Below, piece by piece: positions 28,615-36,030 of a stretch of 64,000 nt of DNA. A program made the position numbers and the translations under genes. Under the pieces are notes generated by a model, which saw only the letters and a list, made by a program, of their open reading frames with translations, was not told the origin of the DNA and searched no databases. Every line of letters begins with the position of its first letter. Positions within the stretch are counted from its first letter, which is position 1. Source of the stretch: a virus; the IMG/VR virus record IMGVR_UViG_3300021142_000024, positions 1 to 64,000 of that record; one strand, 5' to 3'.

Positions 28615-29154
28615 TTAAGATAATAAAAAGCTCAGTTTTTGCCTTGATTTTGCAACATGCCATTTAATTGTGCCTTCGGCTGTATTTAGCATATCTGCTA
28701 TCTCTCGATATTTATATCCAATAGATGCAAGTCTCATCACCTTTTCAGAGGATTTAGGCAGCAATGATATAGCAATCTCAAACTGCTTTGCCGCTTCATA
28801 TTCCCCATTGTCATTATAAGCCACTGATCTCCACATATTTTTAATCTCAGCAAGTACTACCCTATCATTAGTAATATCTTTATGCTTTGGAGACTTAATA
28901 GTATTGAGAGCCGTATTCTTAATCACCACTCTCACCCAGCCCTCAAAAGAGCCAATACCTTGGTATGAATCTATCTTCTTGAATACTTTGAGAAACCCAT
29001 CATTGATTACCTCATCTAAGTCTCTAATATCTTTAAAGTATTTATAGAGCATCTGGCGCATATTTGGATAGTAGTATTTATACACCTCCTCCTGGCACTG
29101 CCTATCGTTGTTTTTACAGCCGGCAATTAGTTCGTGTATATGTTTGTGGTCCAT
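28615..29154 (-). CDS. ECF-type RNA polymerase sigma factor
   Basis: Directs RNA polymerase to specific promoters. Region 2: QCQEEVYKYYYPNMRQMLYK, RDLDEVINDGFLKVFKKIDS, GSFEGWVRVVIKNTALNTIK. Region 4: LPKSSEKVMRLASIGYKYRE, IADMLNTAEGTIKWHVAKSR. Length (179) is normal for the group. No anti-sigma gene is adjacent. Its own leader (TATCTTTACA box, CTCAAAATAATAACATG) departs from the array consensus. It could serve the phage promoter array around it, but this is untested. Confidence 0.88.
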   Translation of the reverse strand: MDHKHIHELIAGCKNNDRQCQEEVYKYYYPNMRQMLYKYFKDIRDLDEVINDGFLKVFKKIDSYQGIGSFEGWVRVVIKNTALNTIKSPKHKDITNDRVVLAEIKNMWRSVAYNDNGEYEAAKQFEIAISLLPKSSEKVMRLASIGYKYREIADMLNTAEGTIKWHVAKSRQKLSFLLS

Positions 29155-29170
29155 GTTATTATTTTGAGAT

Positions 29171-29180
29171 TGTAAAGATA
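29171..29180 (-). promoter_or_regulatory. Divergent promoter box TATCTTTACA of the sigma gene
   Basis: The box is closer to TAnnTTTa than to TTACTTTTAC and the leader is much shorter. It abuts a terminator hairpin. Confidence 0.45.
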
Positions 29181-29182
29181 AG

Positions 29183-29224
29183 AAAAATACCTGAGACTTT
29201 GTACTTTTATCTCAGGTATTTATT
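29183..29224 (-). terminator. Terminator (AAATACCTGAGA stem)
   Basis: AAATACCTGAGA (29185..29196) with TCTCAGGTATTT (29210..29221), downstream of the gene at 29228..29455. Confidence 0.8.
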
Positions 29225-29227
29225 TTC

Positions 29228-29455
29228 TTAATACTCCATTGTGATTCTGATTGACTCCATCGTCTGGAAGTAGTAGTCTGGATGTATCATTGACCTTTTG
29301 CCTTCTGATTCCATAGACTTACGAATCTCCTGTTCATTCTCTAATATATTCTCTGTCATCGCGAGTATCCTCTCTCTAAGTATTCCTAACTGGATAGGGT
29401 CGAGTGAGTTAATCATCTTTGTAAGTGTCTGTTTATTTGTGAGTGTCTTTGCCAT
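29228..29455 (-). CDS. Hypothetical helical protein (75 aa)
   Basis: Helical, begins MAKTLTNKQTLTKMINSLDP; an acidic stretch is followed by SIRITMEY. Complete promoter-gene-terminator unit. Unknown function. Confidence 0.65.
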   Translation of the reverse strand: MAKTLTNKQTLTKMINSLDPIQLGILRERILAMTENILENEQEIRKSMESEGKRSMIHPDYYFQTMESIRITMEY

Positions 29456-29478
29456 TGTATTTAGTTGTTTAGTGTGAT

Positions 29479-29488
29479 GTAAAAGTAA
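29479..29488 (-). promoter_or_regulatory. Promoter element TTACTTTTAC
   Basis: Typical box and ATCACACTAAACAACTAAAT leader before 29228..29455. Confidence 0.65.
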
Positions 29489-29529
29489 GAGATTATTTTG
29501 AGAATATAAAGCTTTTAGTCAGATATTTT

Positions 29530-29778
29530 TTAGTTTAAAGTGGGTATTGAATCCACTCCATGAGCAGCGCACATTTGCAACACTACCCTATTAAATTCAT
29601 CAGCATTAACTCGATTCATTATCCATCCACCATCTATATTATTAAGATGTTTGGCGGTAGTACGACTCCAAATGTTTTTATGTACTACTCGAATAGATGA
29701 ATCTTCTATTGCCACTAATGTAGTGTAAGAGAAATGGAATGTAAGTCCATTTACTGTGATTTTTGATGTGTTATTCAT
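29530..29778 (-). CDS. Hypothetical protein (82 aa)
   Basis: Beta-rich N-terminus (ITVNGLTFHFSYTTLVAIED) and a C-terminal helix. Orphan with its own promoter. Confidence 0.65.
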   Translation of the reverse strand: MNNTSKITVNGLTFHFSYTTLVAIEDSSIRVVHKNIWSRTTAKHLNNIDGGWIMNRVNADEFNRVVLQMCAAHGVDSIPTLN

Positions 29779-29801
29779 ATCTTTTAGTTGTTTATTGTAG
29801 T

Positions 29802-29811
29802 GTAAAAGTAT
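29802..29811 (-). promoter_or_regulatory. Promoter element ATACTTTTAC
   Basis: Box and ACTACAATAAACAACTAAAAG leader before 29530..29778. Confidence 0.65.
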
Positions 29812-29862
29812 AAAATAAAGTTGAAAGTAGGTGGCTTTTTTACAAGTATTTGTTTTTGTAAT

Positions 29863-30129
29863 TTATTCCTCTCCCATATACATTGCAATATCATTCTCAT
29901 CAGCATAGAATATCTCAGCCAATATATAACGCAGATCTTCATCTGATCCTGTAAATTCTACTACTGGACATCCTCCTCCTGGACCATTCCAAGTTATAAT
30001 ATTCAGCAATATATTCTTTTGCTTTAAAATGCCCCAGAATTTTTGATCTTCCTTTTGATTGTCTGTGAATGGAATGCAATCCATTTCGATTGTTTTTATC
30101 ATATCTTTTAGTTGTTTTGTGTAGGGCAA
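29863..30129 (-). CDS. Hypothetical protein (88 aa)
   Basis: Small protein with KFWGILKQKNILLNIITWNG and an acidic C-terminus. Preceded by a canonical TATATTTG box rather than the variant. Unknown function. Confidence 0.62.
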   Translation of the reverse strand: MPYTKQLKDMIKTIEMDCIPFTDNQKEDQKFWGILKQKNILLNIITWNGPGGGCPVVEFTGSDEDLRYILAEIFYADENDIAMYMGEE

Positions 30130-30134
30130 ATATA
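30127..30134 (-). promoter_or_regulatory. Canonical -7 box TATATTTG
   Basis: Matches Bacteroidetes TAnnTTTG exactly and is followed by the same ACAAAACAACTAAAAGATATG leader used with the TTACTTTTAC boxes. This helps align the variant box to the -7 position. Confidence 0.65.
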
Positions 30135-30187
30135 CAACACATAATCTAAAGTAGGTAGTTTTTTTACAAGTATTTGTTTTGCTAATT

Positions 30188-30246
30188 TATAAAAACAAAT
30201 ATACGATAATTTTCTTTCAAGTGTCAAATCATTGTCTTACTTTTAC
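30188..30246 (+). promoter_or_regulatory. Plus-strand promoter region, copy 1
   Basis: TATAAAAACAAATATAC (30188..30204), CAAGTGTCAAAT and TTACTTTTAC (30237..30246) precede the only plus-strand gene. A related block lies at 30751..30810. The CAAATATA inside it is also a minus-strand TATATTTG. Confidence 0.6.
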
Positions 30247-30269
30247 ATCATAATAAACAACTAAAAATT

Positions 30270-30593
30270 ATGGCAAAGCTAACAAACAAATCTACAGGCG
30301 GAACAACATTCGGCGGTCACACAGTGACATGCTCAGTAAATGATCTTATACATATTATAGGAGAGCCTCAAGGCCAATACAATACTGGCAAGGATAAAAC
30401 CAACTTTGACTGGGATTGTGAAAATGATCTTGGCGAGGTATTCACAATATATGACTGGAAAGAGGGCAGAGTGTTGGATAAGAATGAGCCTATAGAGTTT
30501 CACATAGGAGCCCACTCAAAATCAGCGGCCTATCAGGCAATGATCGAGCTCAATGATCTGCTATTTCTCGCTACTAGGTCAGGACAGATCTAG
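30270..30593 (+). CDS. Hypothetical protein (107 aa), only plus-strand gene
   Basis: Alpha/beta protein: DLIHIIGEPQGQYNTGKDKT, FDWDCENDLGEVFTIYDWKE, IEFHIGAHSKSAAYQAMIEL. It has the array-type promoter and leader in plus orientation and a terminator after the stop, so it is an inverted member of the same set. Function unknown. Confidence 0.72.
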   Translation: MAKLTNKSTGGTTFGGHTVTCSVNDLIHIIGEPQGQYNTGKDKTNFDWDCENDLGEVFTIYDWKEGRVLDKNEPIEFHIGAHSKSAAYQAMIELNDLLFLATRSGQI

Positions 30594-30603
30594 ACATTAA
30601 AAA

Positions 30604-30648
30604 AAGAAATACCTGATAAATAATTTCTAAGTGTCAGGTATTTCTTTT
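30604..30648 (+). terminator. Terminator of the plus-strand gene
   Basis: GAAATACCTGA (30606..30616) with TCAGGTATTTC (30634..30644), related to the minus-strand array terminators. Confidence 0.75.
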
Positions 30649-30750
30649 ACTTTTACCCTATCAAATTGCAACGCCAGCAATCACTGAAAGGTTCGGAGCT
30701 ACTTACCGAGGATGGGTATACTCCGCTCTGCGACTGACTTTAGACGATAT

Positions 30751-30840
30751 TATAAAAACAAATATACTAGAAAATAGTGTCAAGTGTCAAAAATAAGGTG
30801 TACTTTTACATTGTGATTATGAGGAATTAGGAGGTATATG
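30751..30840 (+). promoter_or_regulatory. Plus-strand promoter region, copy 2, with Shine-Dalgarno
   Basis: TATAAAAACAAATATAC, GTCAAGTGTCAAAA and TACTTTTACA (30801..30810) repeat the layout of copy 1. Downstream is AGGAGG (30829..30834), then ATG (30838..30840), opening only a 15-codon frame to 30885. The transcript would run antisense into the gene at 30852..31097. Confidence 0.5.
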
Positions 30841-30851
30841 AGTAGGTTATA

Positions 30852-31097
30852 TTATTCTAAGATGATTATGTCCGAGCTCTTTTGAAAGCATCTCCACCCG
30901 TCTGCAATAAAATCATAAAAATTTACCACGCCCGTTTTTGGAGTTTTACGATCTCCACCCCTTTTGGCCTCTAATGGTAGTAGTTCTGGATTTGTTGTGC
31001 CTAGAGCCTCACGTAAAGTGCCGTCTACCTTTGTGAATTTAAAGTGCACCTTTTCAGAGCCTAGCCTATCGATTAGTATTTCAATTGTGTTTTTCAT
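30852..31097 (-). CDS. Hypothetical protein (81 aa)
   Basis: FTKVDGTLREALGTTNPELL and KTGVVNFYDFIADGWRCFQK resemble a short family of SH3-like phage/mobilome proteins (KxDGTxREAxGT ... YFDxExxxWRSF). Function unknown. A promoter box lies four bases before its ATG, hence a very short leader. Confidence 0.65.
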   Translation of the reverse strand: MKNTIEILIDRLGSEKVHFKFTKVDGTLREALGTTNPELLPLEAKRGGDRKTPKTGVVNFYDFIADGWRCFQKSSDIIILE

Positions 31098-31100
31098 ATA

Positions 31101-31110
31101 GTAAAAGTAA
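31101..31110 (-). promoter_or_regulatory. Promoter element TTACTTTTAC
   Basis: Box immediately before the ATG of 30852..31097. Spacing implies a leaderless or near-leaderless transcript. Confidence 0.5.
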
Positions 31111-31289
31111 AAAGTAATTTTGATATTTAAAAGCTCTTTAGAATATATTTCTTTTTATAATATCAAATCTATTTTAGATTTACTCATTCCATTACCCCCT
31201 TCTACTTTCTTTTCACGTGCGTATAATCTAGAGATGATTATTATAATAGAGGATTTTAATTCAATTTAATTTTTATTTCTTTTTATTTT

Positions 31290-31340
31290 AAAAAAATACC
31301 TTTTTTATTTTCTGGTCTACCCAGATACCTTTTTTGTTTT
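31290..31340. repeat. 51-bp direct repeat, copy 1
   Basis: Poly-A, then ATACCTTTTTTATTTTCTGG, TCTACCCAGA, TACCTTTTTTGTTTT; identical to 31637..31687. Two degenerate units of the same pattern (ATACTTTTTTTGTTTTCTGG) follow directly. Confidence 0.85.
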
Positions 31341-31636
31341 TATAGTAAAAAATACTTTTTTTGTTTTCTGGATACTTTTTTTGTTTTTTCTCCAAAACTA
31401 GTATATTTATGAATGTAAGAGCAGTTGATTTATTATATAGTCTGCGTAGCAATTAGGCCACTGGTCCAGAGTAGCATAGCCCTAGCGCTTGGAAATGGAT
31501 GACACAGAAAAAAATAAATAGACCTCTCTTATAGACATTATATCACTGCAGGCCCACAAGGTGTATCTGATCTAGCTTCAGATCTCGTTGATGTCAATGA
31601 TCCTTGCTAAATAGGAAGTCAATCGGTAGAGACTAT

Positions 31637-31687
31637 AAAAAAATACCTTTTTTATTTTCTGGTCTACCCAGATACCTTTTTTGTTTT
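31637..31687. repeat. 51-bp direct repeat, copy 2
   Basis: Exact match to 31290..31340, about 350 bases apart. Confidence 0.85.
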
Positions 31688-31714
31688 ACCTTTGCAGGAG
31701 ACCTCCGGTGCCTG

Positions 31715-31927
31715 TTAAAAATTTTTTTTTACTAATACTAGATAGTATACATCATATCCAAATAACAGCATAGCTAATAGTGATATTACTATAATCATAT
31801 AGACTAATCGCTTTTCATCTCTGCGAAAGTACGTATACGCTGGAGTAAATAGTGTCGCTATACTTGCAAATAGAGTTATAAAATTAAAAATTAATATTAT
31901 TGTATTAATCGTGATAAGTAGTCCCAT
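31715..31927 (-). CDS. Membrane protein (70 aa)
   Basis: Two hydrophobic helices (residues ~4-28 and ~42-65) around a charged YFRRDEKR loop. Function unknown. Confidence 0.5.
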   Translation of the reverse strand: MGLLITINTIILIFNFITLFASIATLFTPAYTYFRRDEKRLVYMIIVISLLAMLLFGYDVYYLVLVKKNF

Positions 31928-32214
31928 ATTGATTTACGTGTTTTTTCTATAAAAATAATAAAAATTTTTTAAAAAAATAATAATTTTCGCAAGTTTACGC
32001 ATATTTATAGATAGAGAAGATTTATTAATTCACTCGAAAGATTAATTTTTTCCTGTGAGTTTCAAAGTCCTGGAACCCTCCCTCCCAGTTTCACTAAAAT
32101 CGCCTCTCTATAATCCCCTTCTTTATACCGATATTTTACACCTATTTACCTAATTTTTAAGAGATCGCCTCTTATACCTACTTTACTACTATTTCTATAG
32201 GATTTACCACGCCC
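31928..32214. other. Intergenic, no gene seen
   Basis: AT-rich at the left, then a segment with GGGAGGGAGGG (minus strand, near 32080) and repeated GAGGCGAT. No credible open frame. Confidence 0.4.
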
Positions 32215-32338
32215 CTATTTTTTTATTCTAAAAAATCTGTTATAATTAAATTTCTTTGATTTCTTTGGTTCTGCTAATGGACTTTCAAATAGAGTAATGC
32301 GGGCAGCTATTGTATTTGCAATGTCAAATATAACGTAT
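32215..32338 (-). CDS. Downstream frame of a probably frameshifted gene
   Basis: An open frame without a start (VIFDIANTIAARITLFESPL, basic tail) that continues where the gene at 32307..32465 stops, in another frame. It reads as the C-terminus of the same protein. Confidence 0.4.
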
Positions 32339-32465
32339 CAGCACTAATCTCTAATACTTGAAATCTACCTCCTATAGAGTAGGCCTTTCTTATCCATCTA
32401 TATACTCTGATTGCACTTATTATATAAATTCCTATTAGGATCATTCTTGCTATTAATGGTGTCAT
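32307..32465 (-). CDS. Small membrane-anchored protein, probably truncated by frameshift (52 aa)
   Basis: An N-terminal hydrophobic helix (LIARMILIGIYIISAI) then GGRFQVLEISADT, after which this frame runs into a TAG while the neighbouring frame carries on sensibly. Either a frameshift mutation, a recoding site or a sequence error. Confidence 0.45.
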   Translation of the reverse strand: MTPLIARMILIGIYIISAIRVYRWIRKAYSIGGRFQVLEISADTLYLTLQIQ

Positions 32466-32628
32466 GCCTTGTTTTTTTATTATAAATTATATTATTATAC
32501 TTCTTTTATAAACTCTCTGCTTTATTTATATCCTGGAGTGTTATTCTCTATACTAGTGATCTTATCTATATTATTCTTATAGTTATTGTTATAGATCTAT
32601 TTTAATTATGCTCTCCTTCTTTATTGTC

Positions 32629-32787
32629 TTACTCCTTGATTATTAATTCTGGATATGTCTCTATTATATTCACTATCTTATTTACTATTTCTTTTGGTCC
32701 AAATGTGGTTTTCCAATCAAACTCATCACTGACTTTATTAACCCACTCCATATACAATTTATATACCTTCTTTTCATCTATTTTCAT
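32629..32787 (-). CDS. Hypothetical protein (52 aa)
   Basis: MKIDEKKVYKLYMEWVNKVS, then DWKTTFGPKEIVNKIVNI; helical. The start overlaps the stop of the upstream gene by four bases (ATGA), the pattern used throughout this island. Confidence 0.6.
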   Translation of the reverse strand: MKIDEKKVYKLYMEWVNKVSDEFDWKTTFGPKEIVNKIVNIIETYPELIIKE

Positions 32788-33032
32788 TTCATACTATTTT
32801 TTAGGTTCTCGATGGCTTGCGAGTTGGCTGAAAGTTCAGGGTATTCACCGCCTTCTACATAAGTAGGACACATTTCTACGGTAAAGTATTTATCTAAGTT
32901 ACTCACCACTTCGTCAATAGCCTCTTTTCGGGCTGCGTTGATGGCTTGCTCAAAGAAATAATCAAGTCCTTTTATCGGCTGTAAAATTGATTTGTTTCTT
33001 GCATCTTTTACGTATTCTTCTGCTGTTCTCAT
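32784..33032 (-). CDS. Hypothetical protein (82 aa)
   Basis: MRTAEEYVKDARNKSILQP, EQAINAARKEAIDEVVSNL: helical, resembling short phage proteins of unknown function. ATGA overlaps at both ends. Confidence 0.65.
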   Translation of the reverse strand: MRTAEEYVKDARNKSILQPIKGLDYFFEQAINAARKEAIDEVVSNLDKYFTVEMCPTYVEGGEYPELSANSQAIENLKNSMK

Positions 33033-33325
33033 ATCTTCTCCATTTTAGTTTTAACAATCTCCACCGCTCGTTTAGATTGTTTCTCTTGAATGAATAATGA
33101 GAAAAGTTCGGTGGTTGATGGCTCTAAACCCGACTTTGGATTAACCCACATTACCTTAAAATCTACATAAACCCACCCGTTCATACTACACCACTCTGCG
33201 AAGTATTGGCAGTCTGTCAGGGCTTGGGCGTAACCAATACGGTTGTCTTTAATTGATATTTCAGAAAGTATATATTCGCTCCCATCTAATGGGTACGCCT
33301 TATCGGCAAGCTGTTCATTGGTCAT
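33029..33325 (-). CDS. Hypothetical protein (98 aa)
   Basis: MTNEQLADKAYP with IGYAQALTDCQYFAEWCSMN and GWVYVDFKVMWVNP: the combination of a YxxAL/C-x-YFxxW pattern occurs in many phage orphan proteins. Function unknown. Confidence 0.65.
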   Translation of the reverse strand: MTNEQLADKAYPLDGSEYILSEISIKDNRIGYAQALTDCQYFAEWCSMNGWVYVDFKVMWVNPKSGLEPSTTELFSLFIQEKQSKRAVEIVKTKMEKI

Positions 33326-33492
33326 AACTTGTGTTGGTTTTTGAGGTTATGGCGTCTGTTCCTTTTTAGGTGACGCATGTACTTTATGTTATAGTTCCTA
33401 TGCCTGTTAAACCTGTTACAAATAAGACGCCCGTATTCTTTGTCTTGCTCGATGCAGTAAATCAATAGTTCATATGCTTGCTCTGAGTTCAT
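33322..33492 (-). CDS. Basic hypothetical protein (56 aa)
   Basis: ATG at 33490..33492 overlaps the upstream stop (ATGA) and its stop overlaps the next start. An acidic helix is followed by an Arg/His/Asn-rich tail (RFNRHRNYNIKYMRHLKRNR) that may bind nucleic acid. Confidence 0.55.
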   Translation of the reverse strand: MNSEQAYELLIYCIEQDKEYGRLICNRFNRHRNYNIKYMRHLKRNRRHNLKNQHKL

Positions 33493-33791
33493 CACTTTTG
33501 TTTTGCGGGTATAATCCCTCGTGATTGTAAATAGTTTCCTATGTCTGTATAGTTAAGTTCGGAATCGTTATTTTGCCAACCTTTTATGTAGCATTCATGT
33601 GCTTCGTTATAAGCCTCTCGTAGTGCTAGCTCCGCAAGGGGGAGCATTCGGTTGACTTCTTTTACTTTTACCCATTTAGGTAACTTATCCCAATCCTCAT
33701 TTATGAACCCAACCAAATAACTTGATCTTGAATATTCGCATTTTGCCATCTTCTCCGCCATTGATTTTAAACGTTCTGTGTGCTTATCCAT
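33492..33791 (-). CDS. Hypothetical protein (99 aa)
   Basis: The ATG at 33789..33791 (MDKHTERLKSM) is preferred over one 18 codons upstream that lies inside the preceding gene. Helical with WDKLPKWVKVKEVNRMLPLA. Unknown function. Confidence 0.6.
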   Translation of the reverse strand: MDKHTERLKSMAEKMAKCEYSRSSYLVGFINEDWDKLPKWVKVKEVNRMLPLAELALREAYNEAHECYIKGWQNNDSELNYTDIGNYLQSRGIIPAKQK

Positions 33792-33984
33792 TGTTAGACA
33801 TTTTATTTTGATAGTAAACAATTGCGGGAGATATACATAAAACAATTAAGCAACAAACGAATAGACATATATTTATGGTTTTATGTGTATAAAAATCTAT
33901 AGTGCTGAATAGTACAATAACAAATGAAAATATCGTTGCTACTATAAAAATAGATGCGATAATGTATCTGCCTTTCTTATCCAT
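33784..33984 (-). CDS. Small membrane protein (66 aa)
   Basis: Basic start MDKKGRY, then two hydrophobic helices (residues ~8-28 and ~36-57). Overlaps both neighbours by 8 bases. Unknown function. Confidence 0.55.
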   Translation of the reverse strand: MDKKGRYIIASIFIVATIFSFVIVLFSTIDFYTHKTINICLFVCCLIVLCISPAIVYYQNKMSNNG

Positions 33985-34678
33985 TTGCCCCTCCTTTGGT
34001 TTGTAGGTCTGATAATGCTTGCTTGTAACCTGCTACGTAAAAACTTTGAGGATATTTATATACGCTGTGCTCTTTAAAATATTCTTGAGACTTATTGTAT
34101 ATCTCTTCATCAGTAGGAATAGATGGTACACTTGACTTTAATTTACTATTGTAATAGTCTTTACAATGCTCACATTGTTCTTGACATGGTGCTTTACCTT
34201 CTATCTCCATTTGGCAATCAAATGATTTTTCGGACTTCTCTTGCAGTTGGACATCGCTCTGCTCTACCTGCTCTGTCCCGTATGTCGTGGCGAAGTACAT
34301 AGATGAATCATTTATATGACCATATACGCACCCTAACTTATTACGCAGGTCGGCTACTAAACCATGTAATGAAGGCTCGTATTGTTTGGGCTGCTCCATC
34401 GGTATCATCGGGTCGGGGGAAATACATGTTGACATTTCTTCTACAAGAACGCTATTCCCCGTTTCTGCATGTAGTTTTCTTATATCGGCATGATATTCAG
34501 AAAACGATTTGTTGGTCATATACTCCATGGGGCATGTAGCAAATGGCTTACCAACGGTTTCCCATTTTTCATTACACTCATAAGATACAATGCCACTTGT
34601 TGATGTGTAGACTATAATGCGTCTGCCATCGTTAAATTGAAATGCGCTTTGCATTATTGATAGTTCTTTTTGTTCCAT
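33977..34678 (-). CDS. Hypothetical phage protein (233 aa)
   Basis: The N-terminal part is beta-rich (RRIIVYTSTSGIVSYECNEK); the middle has a C-x4-C-x2-C cluster (CQEQCEHC); the end reads DEEIYNKSQEYFKEH ... FYVAGYKQALSDL, a C-terminal pattern common in phage accessory proteins. Function unknown. Confidence 0.62.
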   Translation of the reverse strand: MEQKELSIMQSAFQFNDGRRIIVYTSTSGIVSYECNEKWETVGKPFATCPMEYMTNKSFSEYHADIRKLHAETGNSVLVEEMSTCISPDPMIPMEQPKQYEPSLHGLVADLRNKLGCVYGHINDSSMYFATTYGTEQVEQSDVQLQEKSEKSFDCQMEIEGKAPCQEQCEHCKDYYNSKLKSSVPSIPTDEEIYNKSQEYFKEHSVYKYPQSFYVAGYKQALSDLQTKGGANG

Positions 34679-34704
34679 TAGTTTGTGTGTTTTATGTGTG
34701 ATGA

Positions 34705-35016
34705 TTATACTTCTTCGTATGTACCTTTAAATATATCGGGCTTGCACGGATAAAATTCTCCTGCTATCCCTTTTATTACATAGTCTCCAAATGATGCCAA
34801 GTGAGTACCTTCTAGTGTTTTTATTTCGATACCCCCACGAGCACGAACAATATCAAGATACATATCCCATGCATCGGATGCAGAAGCGCATGAATTTTTA
34901 TCAAGCACGCCATTCTGTATAAATTTTTGCACACTCGCTATTGATTCTGCGGTATGCGTTAGCAATATCGCCTCAATTACTACGGGCTTTTTTCTGTACT
35001 GTTTTGCTACTGTCAT
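34705..35016 (-). CDS. PGDYG-domain-like phage protein (103 aa)
   Basis: KQYRKKPVVIEAILLT at the start and FGDYVIKGIAGEFYPCKPDI followed by FKGTYEEV at the end match the small phage protein family with a PGDYG-type signature (here FGDYV). Function unknown. Confidence 0.75.
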   Translation of the reverse strand: MTVAKQYRKKPVVIEAILLTHTAESIASVQKFIQNGVLDKNSCASASDAWDMYLDIVRARGGIEIKTLEGTHLASFGDYVIKGIAGEFYPCKPDIFKGTYEEV

Positions 35017-35060
35017 ATTCCCTATTTTTTATCCGCTACTTGCGGGTTACTTACCTTGTT

Positions 35061-35174
35061 TTAGCTGTTCACGAATACGGTTTGCTGCGGTTTAACCACC
35101 TCATAAAAAGCGGTCATCTTACCTTTCATTATCGAATGGACTTCATCCGTGGTGAATATCTTAGAGTGGCGCAT
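35061..35174 (-). CDS. Small protein (37 aa)
   Basis: MRHSKIFTTDEVHSIMKGKM followed by TAFYEVVKPQ. A promoter box 25 bases upstream supports it as the first gene of the 32.6..35.2 kb island. Confidence 0.5.
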   Translation of the reverse strand: MRHSKIFTTDEVHSIMKGKMTAFYEVVKPQQTVFVNS

Positions 35175-35198
35175 GGGTGGTGAGTTAATTATTATGAT

Positions 35199-35208
35199 GT
35201 AAAAGTAC
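35199..35208 (-). promoter_or_regulatory. Promoter element GTACTTTTAC
   Basis: Array-type box heading the overlapping-gene island, probably its main promoter. Confidence 0.6.
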
Positions 35209-35247
35209 AACTATTTTTTGATAAAAAAAACTTTTTATAAAATATTT

Positions 35248-35934
35248 TTATGACAAATATTCAGAAAGATTAATAGCTGCCCGTTTTGCCTCTTCTAAAG
35301 TCTCTATTATTTTACTACCTCGTTTTCTAAATGGAATATAATCACATATATTTTTATCATCACTATCACTATTATTCATATCATACTCAAATCCAGCCCA
35401 CTCCCACTCTTCGAAATCTTCTTCTTTTGGAATATATGTCTCTTCAAATAATTTATCTCCTATATAAAATGGCGCACCTCCTCTATGTGTAAATCCATAA
35501 TATGCCTCAAGTTTTTCATTATCATATATCTCTGCTACTCCAATAGGGTAATCTTGGCAAACTTTAAAATTATTTTTATAATAAAACCAACCAATAGTGG
35601 CATCGCCTATATAATTACCATCTGCAGTTACAAAACTATCATATAAGTAAAATATTTCTGGATTAGTCGAATGAGACAAAAATGGATCTTCAATTTTATA
35701 ATCCCTAATAAATCCACCAGTTTTAGTCTCTATTAAATGTACTTTTTCTTTATTAAGAATCATTTTACTAGTTGTCTTAGAGAGTTTTGTGGGCATTATT
35801 CTACTTACAAGTTTAGTAAATCCAAGATCTAAATGAATTTTATTTAGCACACCATCTGAAATACTCGTATAATGTGGATATTTTTCAAATTTCAATACTA
35901 TTCTACCTTGATAAACTGTTTGGTTTTTAATCAT
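35248..35934 (-). CDS. Hypothetical protein (228 aa)
   Basis: Begins with a strand-rich region (RIVLKFEKYPHYTSISDGVL), a central FYLYDSFVTADGNYIGDATI segment and an acidic linker before a C-terminal helix. No family recognised. Confidence 0.62.
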   Translation of the reverse strand: MIKNQTVYQGRIVLKFEKYPHYTSISDGVLNKIHLDLGFTKLVSRIMPTKLSKTTSKMILNKEKVHLIETKTGGFIRDYKIEDPFLSHSTNPEIFYLYDSFVTADGNYIGDATIGWFYYKNNFKVCQDYPIGVAEIYDNEKLEAYYGFTHRGGAPFYIGDKLFEETYIPKEEDFEEWEWAGFEYDMNNSDSDDKNICDYIPFRKRGSKIIETLEEAKRAAINLSEYLS

Positions 35935-35961
35935 CTTTTTTTATTTTATTTATTATTAATA

Positions 35962-36030
35962 TTATTTTATATGTGTCTCTGAAATAACTTCAAAATCACT
36001 ATCTGAAATTTTTCTAATATCTAAATTCAT
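35962..36030 (-). CDS. Micro-ORF (22 aa)
   Basis: MNLDIRKISDSDFEVISETH between two genes. Could be a short leader peptide or chance; listed because the region otherwise holds nothing. Confidence 0.25.
   Translation of the reverse strand: MNLDIRKISDSDFEVISETHIK

Larger units (their letters stand above)
31111..31714. other. Noncoding region with direct repeats
   Basis: About 600 bases without a supported gene. It holds two 51-bp direct repeats and, between them, a less AT-rich stretch (31430..31630) with no open frame of note. Possibly a structured RNA or recombination remnant. Confidence 0.45.
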
